Source: Cerasicoccus sp. TK19100
Lineage (GTDB): Bacteria; Verrucomicrobiota; Verrucomicrobiia; Opitutales; Cerasicoccaceae
NCBI RefSeq assembly: GCF_027257155.1
Contig: NZ_JAPWDU010000002.1
Coordinates: forward strand, 186,001 to 250,000
Direction of reading: 5' to 3'
Length of the DNA stretch: 64,000 nucleotides
Shown here: positions 7,293 to 14,457 of the stretch, in pieces
How positions within the stretch are numbered: the first letter of the stretch is position 1
Layout: every line of letters starts with the position of its first letter
Made by a program: the position numbers and the translations under genes
Notes under the pieces: model-generated
Seen by the model: only the letters and a program-made list of their open reading frames with translations
What the model was told of the DNA's origin: nothing
Databases searched by the model: none

Positions 7293-10200
7293 ATGTCTGA
7301 TAATGCAGAGCAGATGACCCTTGAAATCGAACACCTGAGCCTTCCGGCTTTGGTGTTTGAGAAGGTTGTGCTCGGCTTGGGCAGGATTCTGCATCAGTTG
7401 CATGCACCTCAGCAAATTCAGTGTTCACCGGGGGTGAAGCTAAAGGGACGACGTAAAAACGAAGCGTGGGAGTATCGCTGCACGGATGGCGCTAGATACC
7501 TCGTCACCTCAACCACCTCAGACAAGAAACGCGAGGGATATACCGGAATTCTCCTCCGTGATGAACGTAGGCTAACATGGCTCAAACACTCCACACTTGA
7601 AAACGGTAAACTCGACTTTGACGAAGGTACCCGGAATCAGATAAGTCTTTCGTGGGCGAACCGATTTACTTATCGGAAAGAATCCAAGGAGCCCGAGCAA
7701 AAGGGCCTTCGACCTCCTCAAATTGGTGCCCTTCATGCCATCGCGGCCCATTGGTCCCTCTCTAACGAAGCTGCGACCATCGTGATGCCAACGGGAACCG
7801 GCAAGACCGAGACCGTGCTATCTGTGCTAATCACGGCTCAGCCCAAGTGTATGCTGGTGGTTGTGCCCAGTAAGGCGCTCAAGGATCAAACAGTTAGGAA
7901 GTTCCAAACCCTCGGAATTCTTCCCGATCTGGGTGCGGTGCCTCATGAAATTGTTCGACCAGTAGTTGGCGTCTTGGATCATCAGTTGAAGACAGATGAG
8001 CACCTTGAAATATTTGAACAGTGCAATGTGGTTGTCGCTGTCGTCAATTCGCTCACCAGCGGCAGCTCCGTTTCGTATATTCAGGAAATTGCAAAACGGT
8101 GCAGCCACCTTGTCCTGGATGAGGCACACCACGTCGCAGCACGTTCATGGAGTCGCCTTAAGGATGCCTTCGCCAAAGAAGAAAAACCAATTCTTCAGTT
8201 CACTGCGACTCCATTTCGAGAGGACCGCTCTCCACTGGGAGGCAAGGTCCTCTACAACTATCCGCTCAGCCGAGCACAAAGCGAGGGCTACTTCCTCCCA
8301 ATTAACTTTGAGGGCGTATTTGAAGTTGAACAAAGGACAGCTGATCAAAAGATCGCGGAGAAGGCGGTGGAACGTCTTCGAGCCGATATCGAAGAAGGAT
8401 TCGACCATCGCTTGTTGGCACGCTGTCAGAAGATTAACCGAGCAAAGGAAGTATTGCAGATCTACGAAGCGATCGCCCCGGACCTCAATCCTGTGCTGGT
8501 GCATAGCCAACTTGGCAATGTCGATAAGCAGATCGAGGCGCTGATTAGTGGAGAGAGCAAGATTGTCGTCACCGTTAATATGCTCTCGGAAGGTTTTGAC
8601 CTCCCCAGTCTCAAAGTGGCGGCTATACATGATACTTTTAAAAGTTTGGCAGTCACATTGCAGTTCGCTGGTCGGTTTCCGCGAGTCGGTTCAGGTAACT
8701 ATGGTAAGCCAACGATCATTGCTAATACTGGATCGGAGGATGTTTCCCGAGCACTTCAAGGATTATACGATGAAGATGCAAATTGGGACAATCTACTGAA
8801 CGAGCTTCAATTTGAAAAAGTAGCCGAACGATTGAGGTTCGAGGAATTTAACCGGCAATGTCAGGATCTGGGTGATGGGGAAATTTCAGAAGAATCGATC
8901 GCGGCTAACTTGAACGCCAAAAATCTGAATTTCCGTTTTAATACGGTAGTCTATCGAAATGCCCGAGACTTTAACCAGTTTGGTATCCGTCATGGCATCG
9001 AGCAAAATCATCACCTGGTTAGATCATGGGAGGTTCAAGATCAGAAAGTCGTCTTCTTCGTTACTCGACTTGTCGAGAAACCTCGATTTACCGATAACCG
9101 GTTGGTTGAAGATTCGACCTTCAACCTATACGTCGTCTATCACGATGAAGACAATCATCTGCTTCACATTGGTTCGTCGACAACCAGTATGAACTGCCAC
9201 GAGAAACTGGCAAAAGCCGTTTCGGGTGACAGTGTGGAACGGATTCAGGGCGAAGGGCCATACCGGGTGTTCTGCAAGATTGAGTCATTGATGCTCCAAC
9301 AGGTTGGGTTGTTCAGTGGAGGTGGTGCTCGGAACCACCGCTATTCCATGTTTGCTGGCGCAGACGTCACAGAGGCGATTGACCGTATTACGAACGACAA
9401 TGCCATGAAATCGAACTTTTTTGGCAACGGTTTCAAAGAAGGAGGACCAATCGGTATCGGTTGCTCATCTAAAGGAAAGATATGGGGACGTGACACCGGT
9501 TCCTTAAGTGAATGGATCGACTGGTGTGACGGTGTCGCTGTTGATCTGCTGGATACCACTCTGGACACGAGGCAGCTACTAGAAAACGTTCTGTTGCTAG
9601 AAGTCATCAAAGAACTTCCCAATCGGGAGTGTTGGTTTGTTGAATGGCCTGAGCGTTTTAACAGTATGAGAGAGAGGGCTCTCTCCTTCCTTTCAGATCA
9701 GCACGACGAACCGTTTTACCGATGGGAAATTTCAATCAAGGAATACAGTCACGAAGAGAATTCCTACAAAATCGAGGTGACTCACGTTGACGGTCAAATC
9801 CCTACCTCAACCTATATCTTTAAACTCACTGATGGAGAGGGATCAGGTTACAATGCAACACTTGATAGTGGGCCAAATCTTCGCATCAAGGGCGTCAAAG
9901 GGGAACCTCTTCTTCATGAATATTTCAACGAGTATCCTCCAATCTTGAGTTTCACTGACCATGCCTCTTTGGAAGGAGCTAACTTTGTCGACCCAAAGTC
10001 AACCCCGCCCTCATTCCCGGAGGGGCAGTTGGAGGTCAAGAACTGGAGTGGCGTAGACATCCTTAAAGAGTCACGCTGGAAGGACGGAGCAATGCGGGGA
10101 GATTCAATTCAGGCGATTGCCATGGAATGGTGCGTCCAAGAAGGGTTCGACGTAGTCGTAGATGATGACGGCGCGAATGAGGTTGCTGACATCGTTGCAG

Positions 10201-10607
10201 TCAAAGAGGAAGGAAATGGTCTGTGCCTTCGACTTCTGCATTGTAAGTATTCGGCTGGAGAAGATCCCGGGGCTAGGATAAAGGATGTTGTAGAAGTCTC
10301 TTCTCAAGCGGTTAAAAATGTTCCCTGGATGTGGTCTCTGAGCGACCTCCAGTCTAGACTGAATAAGCGGGATCAAGATCGCATGAAGAAGGGAGCGTCA
10401 CGCTTCTTTCATGGAGATCGTCCCTCCCTTAAGAAAATTGCACGCATATCACAAATACGTCCTAAATATACCAAAGAGATTATCATTGTTCAGCCAGGGA
10501 TTTCAGCAGCCAGTTTGACGCCAGAAATGAGCTCAGTCCTTGGTTCTGCGGACTCATATATCAGAACTCGTTTGGGATGTTGTCTCAAGGTCTGGTGCTC
10601 TGCATAG
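7293..10607 (+). CDS. SF2 DEAD/DEAH-box helicase with probable PD-(D/E)XK C-terminal domain
   Basis: The 1104-residue protein has a superfamily 2 core: Walker A MPTGTGKTET near 164-173, DEAH in VLDEAHHV near 274, FTATPF near 303, and motif VI QFAGRFPR near 457-464. The C-terminal 600 residues match nothing I know by name. Near residues 960-985 the pattern ADIVAV...LLHCKYS followed by VVEVSSQA looks like the D...x-x-K core and Q motif of restriction endonuclease-fold domains. It starts 3 bp after hsdS, in the place where hsdR would be expected, so it may be an alternative translocase/nuclease subunit for HsdMS. A true HsdR exists further on, so this is either a second effector or a separate system. 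The helicase call is certain; the nuclease call is inference. Confidence 0.85.
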   Translation: MSDNAEQMTLEIEHLSLPALVFEKVVLGLGRILHQLHAPQQIQCSPGVKLKGRRKNEAWEYRCTDGARYLVTSTTSDKKREGYTGILLRDERRLTWLKHSTLENGKLDFDEGTRNQISLSWANRFTYRKESKEPEQKGLRPPQIGALHAIAAHWSLSNEAATIVMPTGTGKTETVLSVLITAQPKCMLVVVPSKALKDQTVRKFQTLGILPDLGAVPHEIVRPVVGVLDHQLKTDEHLEIFEQCNVVVAVVNSLTSGSSVSYIQEIAKRCSHLVLDEAHHVAARSWSRLKDAFAKEEKPILQFTATPFREDRSPLGGKVLYNYPLSRAQSEGYFLPINFEGVFEVEQRTADQKIAEKAVERLRADIEEGFDHRLLARCQKINRAKEVLQIYEAIAPDLNPVLVHSQLGNVDKQIEALISGESKIVVTVNMLSEGFDLPSLKVAAIHDTFKSLAVTLQFAGRFPRVGSGNYGKPTIIANTGSEDVSRALQGLYDEDANWDNLLNELQFEKVAERLRFEEFNRQCQDLGDGEISEESIAANLNAKNLNFRFNTVVYRNARDFNQFGIRHGIEQNHHLVRSWEVQDQKVVFFVTRLVEKPRFTDNRLVEDSTFNLYVVYHDEDNHLLHIGSSTTSMNCHEKLAKAVSGDSVERIQGEGPYRVFCKIESLMLQQVGLFSGGGARNHRYSMFAGADVTEAIDRITNDNAMKSNFFGNGFKEGGPIGIGCSSKGKIWGRDTGSLSEWIDWCDGVAVDLLDTTLDTRQLLENVLLLEVIKELPNRECWFVEWPERFNSMRERALSFLSDQHDEPFYRWEISIKEYSHEENSYKIEVTHVDGQIPTSTYIFKLTDGEGSGYNATLDSGPNLRIKGVKGEPLLHEYFNEYPPILSFTDHASLEGANFVDPKSTPPSFPEGQLEVKNWSGVDILKESRWKDGAMRGDSIQAIAMEWCVQEGFDVVVDDDGANEVADIVAVKEEGNGLCLRLLHCKYSAGEDPGARIKDVVEVSSQAVKNVPWMWSLSDLQSRLNKRDQDRMKKGASRFFHGDRPSLKKIARISQIRPKYTKEIIIVQPGISAASLTPEMSSVLGSADSYIRTRLGCCLKVWCSA

Positions 10608-10620
10608 CAGTGTTCTTGTT

Positions 10621-11733
10621 ATGAAAAATGCCTACCTCGATTACTATATCCCCTTGGTCCAGCAGTTTTGTCAGCAGATGCAGGATGGTTCATTTGAGGC
10701 TTTGGAACACCTCCCCCAGCCATTCCTTCCCCTATTCGGAACCGGCTACGAACAATCGGCCTTCAAGCTGCTCTTTGTCGGTCAGGACACAAAAGGATGG
10801 GGATCGACAAGTGATTTCATTGAACGAGAGCTCAAAAGCCCGGGGGAATGCTTGGAAGCCATGTTTGGAAACATTGAAGGGCGACCTTTCACTGGCTGGG
10901 GAAAAAGCACCAATTCGTTTTTTGGCTTCGTTATGGCTCTCCTTGCTTCTGTTCATGGCATCGAAAACTGGAATGTGCTCAAATGGGGCGGTCATGAAGC
11001 TGTGCTGTCATCATTCGGATGGGCGAATGCAAATGCAGTCGAGCTATGGCCGTCGCTTAAAAAGCATGAAAGCCGGGTGCCAAAGGCTACTTTAGATGCA
11101 GCCCGGCATGCGGCGGCACATCTCAACCGCCTAAAGCACATGCTCGTGACTTTAAAACCCAGGGTTGTGCTCATTACCTTCATGGGCCTGAGCAAGTCGG
11201 AATTCTTCGAAGACCTAGATGTGCAGGAGCTCGATACGACAAATGAGAGGTTTCACCATTACAGAATCGATGATTACGATGTGGACATATTCCACACCTG
11301 CCATCCTGGTTACATGCGGAATTACGGAGGGCCATGGGGATTCCTTAATGAGCTGCGAGAGATTCTCAGAGCAAATGGCTTTGCCCCGGATTTCCCTGAG
11401 TTCGTCTCCACAGGTAGCGAGAGTGAGTCGGTGCTTGCACACCTCTTTAAATCTGCACCGACCCCGAATGGAGACAGTCAAAGAAAATATGAATTAGTTG
11501 CATGGGTTGCCAAGGAATTGAATAAGCATGGAGCTTTCATGTCCGTTCCGAGCTTCGTGCAAATGGCCAACGAGCTTGGGTATCGAACTGACTATGGGAC
11601 GGAATACTCCGGCGGTCGGGGGTCCTACCGATTGATTCGCGGGGCCTACTGGCGCTATTTCGAGCGCGAACCGAATACCGCTCGTGCCATTGCAGAAGCC
11701 TTCCGCAAGCCAGATTTTACCTACGCATATTAG
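10621..11733 (+). CDS. protein with uracil-DNA-glycosylase-like motifs, unknown function
   Basis: I place the start at the ATG at 10621, 14 bp after the helicase stop; an upstream in-frame start at 10540 would overlap the helicase. The 370-residue protein shows LLFVGQDTKGWG near residues 50-61 and DIFHTCHPGYM near 221-231. Their order and spacing resemble motif A (GQDPY or GxxPG) and motif B (HPS) of the uracil-DNA glycosylase superfamily, with strands such as RVVLITFMG between them. The C-terminal about 80 residues look like a separate small helical domain (AWVAKELNKHGAF..FVQMANELGYRTDYG). It could be a base-excision or base-sensing partner of the restriction genes. The UDG-fold assignment is weak to moderate and not a named family. 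Confidence 0.6.
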   Translation: MKNAYLDYYIPLVQQFCQQMQDGSFEALEHLPQPFLPLFGTGYEQSAFKLLFVGQDTKGWGSTSDFIERELKSPGECLEAMFGNIEGRPFTGWGKSTNSFFGFVMALLASVHGIENWNVLKWGGHEAVLSSFGWANANAVELWPSLKKHESRVPKATLDAARHAAAHLNRLKHMLVTLKPRVVLITFMGLSKSEFFEDLDVQELDTTNERFHHYRIDDYDVDIFHTCHPGYMRNYGGPWGFLNELREILRANGFAPDFPEFVSTGSESESVLAHLFKSAPTPNGDSQRKYELVAWVAKELNKHGAFMSVPSFVQMANELGYRTDYGTEYSGGRGSYRLIRGAYWRYFEREPNTARAIAEAFRKPDFTYAY

Positions 11734-11737
11734 CCCG

Positions 11738-11753
11738 TTTTTTGTGGAAAATT
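11738..11753 (+). repeat. TTTTTTGTGGAAAATT direct repeat, copy 1
   Basis: This 16-bp sequence recurs exactly at 12028-12043. Each copy lies upstream of a small gene (ATG at 11772 and at 12108). A shared promoter element or regulator site is the simplest reading. No standard -10 box is spaced correctly for GTGG to serve as a -35. Confidence 0.5.
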
Positions 11754-11775
11754 GCATGCGACAATGCTCGCATGC
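11754..11775. promoter_or_regulatory. inverted repeat GCATGCGA/TCGCATGC over a start codon
   Basis: GCATGCGA (11754-11761) and TCGCATGC (11768-11775) form a perfect 8-bp inverted repeat with a 6-nt spacer. It overlaps the ATG at 11772 of the ParE/RelE-like gene. It could be an operator for autoregulation, as in toxin-antitoxin loci, or a hairpin occluding the start codon. Confidence 0.4.
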
Positions 11776-12014
11776 GAACAATCCAGCTAACCCAATCTGA
11801 AACCAGGCGTTTGAATTATATCATTGAGTCGGTCGTGTCCGGCTCACGACATCCGGCGACCTTCAAGGGCAAGGCTCTCCAGCGGATGAAAAACACTGTT
11901 TCTGTGCCTCTCGGGCGCAACAAACGGATACTTTTTGAGCGGTCAGAAAATAAATACAGGTTTCTGCAAGTCGTTACACACGAACGATATAATCAGATAA
12001 TTGCCCGGACCTGA
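11772..12014 (+). CDS. small ParE/RelE-fold-like protein (possible toxin)
   Basis: The 80-residue basic protein begins MRTIQLTQSETRRLNYIIES and ends in a strand-helix unit, RFLQVVTHERYNQIIART. A beta-hairpin around KRILFERSENKYRFLQVV resembles the core of ParE/RelE/HigB toxins. The start is placed at 11772 because an upstream in-frame ATG (11742) lies inside the repeat element. No obvious antitoxin is next to it: the 57-aa gene downstream does not look like a DNA-binding antitoxin. Family membership is tentative and it may simply be an orphan small protein. Confidence 0.5.
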   Translation: MRTIQLTQSETRRLNYIIESVVSGSRHPATFKGKALQRMKNTVSVPLGRNKRILFERSENKYRFLQVVTHERYNQIIART

Positions 12015-12027
12015 AGCGCGTTCCGAT

Positions 12028-12043
12028 TTTTTTGTGGAAAATT
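12028..12043 (+). repeat. TTTTTTGTGGAAAATT direct repeat, copy 2
   Basis: Exact second copy of the element at 11738-11753, here 65 bp before the ATG of the 57-aa gene. Bases flanking the two copies differ, so only the 16-bp core is conserved. Confidence 0.5.
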
Positions 12044-12107
12044 CCGTGGTCAAATGTGGGCACCGGAACGAACCGGAAAACGATAACAACCCAACAAAGG
12101 TAATAAC

Positions 12108-12281
12108 ATGTCCAAATCAGATAAAAGCAATCCTATGACCAGTAGCCGGGCCGCAGCAATTCAATCCGCATCGGCTAAAAGCGGGGGAGGCCAGGTGTCC
12201 AAGGGCTCCTTTGCAGCGCGTGCCCAAAGTGCTGTTTCCCGGAACGCCGGTGCGGGCGGACGCGGCGGTAAATCGAAGTAA
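12108..12281 (+). CDS. 57-aa SMP-motif-like small protein
   Basis: The ATG at 12108 is preceded by AAAGG with 7-nt spacing. The 57-residue product is rich in A, S, G, K and R. It has MTSSRAAAIQSASAKSGGGQ and SKGSFAARAQSAVSRN, which resembles the seed-maturation-protein (SMP) motif (MTPxDAARIQSAxAK) found in short proteins on bacterial plasmids and islands. The C-terminus is glycine-rich. Function is unknown; such peptides are predicted to be disordered and may bind nucleic acid. A strong hairpin follows 17 bp after the stop. Confidence 0.55.
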   Translation: MSKSDKSNPMTSSRAAAIQSASAKSGGGQVSKGSFAARAQSAVSRNAGAGGRGGKSK

Positions 12282-12297
12282 GGCACAGTCACCAAAC

Positions 12298-12325
12298 GGG
12301 GTTGCGGAGAAATATCCGCAACCCC
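12298..12325 (+). terminator. 11-bp perfect hairpin after the 57-aa gene
   Basis: GGGGTTGCGGA (12298-12308), loop GAAATA, TCCGCAACCCC (12315-12325): a perfect GC-rich stem. The following bases (TAAACTTTC) are only weakly T-rich. It is either an intrinsic terminator or an mRNA-stabilising or attenuating hairpin ahead of the gene starting at 12351. Confidence 0.6.
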
Positions 12326-12350
12326 TAAACTTTCAACAAATTTGAATACC

Positions 12351-14357
12351 ATGAGCCGACCTAAAGAACTGGACAGTGCCTCCGCCATCGTCGAGGCCAT
12401 TTTTGGAGAAACCATTACCGCTGAGGCGAAAGCACATTACGAGGAGCGGTTGCGATCCAATTATTTGCATAAAAAGAATGAGGACAAAATTCCCGGTCAC
12501 TACCGTTGGCGATCCAACTATGGTGAGCGACGCCGCAGCCACCTTACCACAGAAGCCCGACATTACTTTGAGAACCTGCTATTGTTGGACAGCATTTTCC
12601 TGATGCCGAAGAAGGTGTTCGAAGTCTTGGGGGATGAAGATAAACGAACTGTTGAGGAGCGCGTTCGCTATGCGAAACATATGATACGGCAGCGTCGAGC
12701 GGAGCTGGCCCCAATTCAAGCCCAACGACAAGCTGTGCTCAACCAATCGGCATCTTGGGAAAATCTTCCGGATGACTTTGATCTATACCGGGATAGCTTG
12801 GGGAGTTTGCTGATTCAGGGCGGTCGAGTGAATTCACCGAAAGAAAACGGTGAGTCTTGGAAGTTCCCTCTGGCAGACAAAATCCGTCGGATCGAAGAGA
12901 GTCCAGAGTGGCAGGCCGGAGACCTTTCGAAGGCAGCAGAGCGAGCTATGTGCTTTCACGACCTAGGGAATACGGAATTGGCGCATGTGCAGATAGATGA
13001 ACTGCTGGCTGAAAACCCCATGGAACCAGTGCTTTACTATGTCAAAGCGGTGCTTCTGATTGAAGGTGCCGCTTATCACTGGAAGCAATCGTTTTTACAT
13101 CGCCAGTTCGGAGCAACGGGTATTCCACTGACTGCTGAGGAGCGTTGGCATGATGAGCAGGCTTCGGACCAAGCGATGGATGCGATGACTAAGGAGCAGC
13201 ACGCGCTGGAGCAGTTGCTATGCTGTTATCAGCATTGGGATGAGAATAAGTTTCCAAATTGGGCACGTTTTGGCCGACGTCATGATGCCGAACTTCTCTT
13301 GATTCAGAAGATTATTGCCAAGGCATGTCTGCATCTAGATACGACCGTTTATATTGATTACAGCCGTGAGAATTCGGTTTTAACTAAGATCAGGGCATTT
13401 ATTGAGCGTGTTCACTCAAGTTCACGTTTCGAGCATAATTTCTACAACCCTGCCCAGTTTGCTTCTTTGCTGGGTTTCTGGAAGCTCTGTCGCTTTTTAA
13501 ACTCAGAGTTGCATGGGGCTTCAGTGAAGCAATGGCACGTAGCAGTAACGGATTGTTTCAATGAAACGCAGGAGGGTATCTGGCGCACAAGGGATTGGTT
13601 TGAACCGCCGCTCGATGGGCATATGAAGTTTGAGCATCCGTTTACCAACCGGTGGCCAGAGTTAATCGTTCGGGTCTGTGGCAATGCGGAGTTTATGCAT
13701 GCATTGGATATAGCCAAGATCCCTCAGGATTTCTTGTCATTGATCGATAGGGCGCATGCATCTCAAACCGCAGATGGGCATTTGTGGAGCCGTATTCAGC
13801 TTGAATGGTCCCGGCTGGTTACAGAGTCCTGCGATACGCCGTTGAAACGGATTCAAGTATGTCGGTGCGCTCTTGAACATCTGCTTTGGACGGAGTCGGA
13901 CTTTGGTAAACGCTGGCGGACGCACTGGGAGTATGCGGAAGTGCGCTGTCATTTTGATGCAGCGATGCTCCTGGCCGATCAGGATAAGCAGCTTGCACGT
14001 GACCACCTTGGCATTATGGAGGCACGGCTAGATCAGTGCCCGGACATCCAGAAAAAGGCGATGACGCTTTTTACCTTGGATCAATCCTACGACGATCTTG
14101 ATGTCGAGAGAGATTCCGATCTCATCGGGAATGATATTAACATATTTATGCACGAAGTGGAGCCAGCAACGGAAGCCGCCGATGGATGGTCCAGGGCTCC
14201 TAAATCGGAAACCTTTGATAGGCTAATCTTAAATATTCCTGGAGCAGACTTCATGACACCCTCCGAAATGGTCGACCGCTTTGATTCAGTCCGCCAGAAG
14301 CTTCAGGATTTGAAAGGAAGTCCATTTGAACGGCTGAAAGCCTATTTGGAAGGCTGA
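12351..14357 (+). CDS. 668-aa helical protein of unknown function in SNF2/actin-like module
   Basis: The ATG at 12351 is preferred over an upstream TTG. The product is almost entirely alpha-helical and unusually rich in Trp, His and Glu. A stretch near residues 200-235 (ERAMCFHDLGNTELAHVQID..ENPMEPVLYYVKAVLL) resembles a TPR-like helix pair. I recognise no catalytic motif and no named family. It ends 100 bp before the SNF2 helicase and is on the same strand. A scaffold, sensor or adaptor role for the helicase and the actin-like ATPase is a guess from context. The tail (about 600-668) is acidic and then basic, possibly an interaction segment. Confidence 0.75.
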   Translation: MSRPKELDSASAIVEAIFGETITAEAKAHYEERLRSNYLHKKNEDKIPGHYRWRSNYGERRRSHLTTEARHYFENLLLLDSIFLMPKKVFEVLGDEDKRTVEERVRYAKHMIRQRRAELAPIQAQRQAVLNQSASWENLPDDFDLYRDSLGSLLIQGGRVNSPKENGESWKFPLADKIRRIEESPEWQAGDLSKAAERAMCFHDLGNTELAHVQIDELLAENPMEPVLYYVKAVLLIEGAAYHWKQSFLHRQFGATGIPLTAEERWHDEQASDQAMDAMTKEQHALEQLLCCYQHWDENKFPNWARFGRRHDAELLLIQKIIAKACLHLDTTVYIDYSRENSVLTKIRAFIERVHSSSRFEHNFYNPAQFASLLGFWKLCRFLNSELHGASVKQWHVAVTDCFNETQEGIWRTRDWFEPPLDGHMKFEHPFTNRWPELIVRVCGNAEFMHALDIAKIPQDFLSLIDRAHASQTADGHLWSRIQLEWSRLVTESCDTPLKRIQVCRCALEHLLWTESDFGKRWRTHWEYAEVRCHFDAAMLLADQDKQLARDHLGIMEARLDQCPDIQKKAMTLFTLDQSYDDLDVERDSDLIGNDINIFMHEVEPATEAADGWSRAPKSETFDRLILNIPGADFMTPSEMVDRFDSVRQKLQDLKGSPFERLKAYLEG

Positions 14358-14382
14358 AAAATCATGTCGGGCGGACCGTCGT

Positions 14383-14392
14383 CTGACGTCAG
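14383..14392. promoter_or_regulatory. CTGACGTCAG palindrome upstream of SNF2 helicase
   Basis: A perfect 10-bp palindrome in the 100-bp spacer before the ATG at 14458. GCTGACTTCTCACATCAG follows at 14398, adding another imperfect CTGA..TCAG pair. The 9-bp core TGACGTCAG matches the site at 817-825, and its last 8 bp (GACGTCAG) recur at 2017-2024, so the same regulator may act on several island genes. Confidence 0.4.
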
Positions 14393-14457
14393 AAAAGCTG
14401 ACTTCTCACATCAGGTGTTTACTTTATGGTGTATTCCTAATTTAAATTACGAGACTG

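Noticed and set aside
11738-11765. Sigma-54 promoter (TGG...TTGCA) before the ParE/RelE-like gene
   Set aside because: The two elements are about four bases too close for a -24/-12 promoter, and the second copy of the repeat lacks TTGCA.
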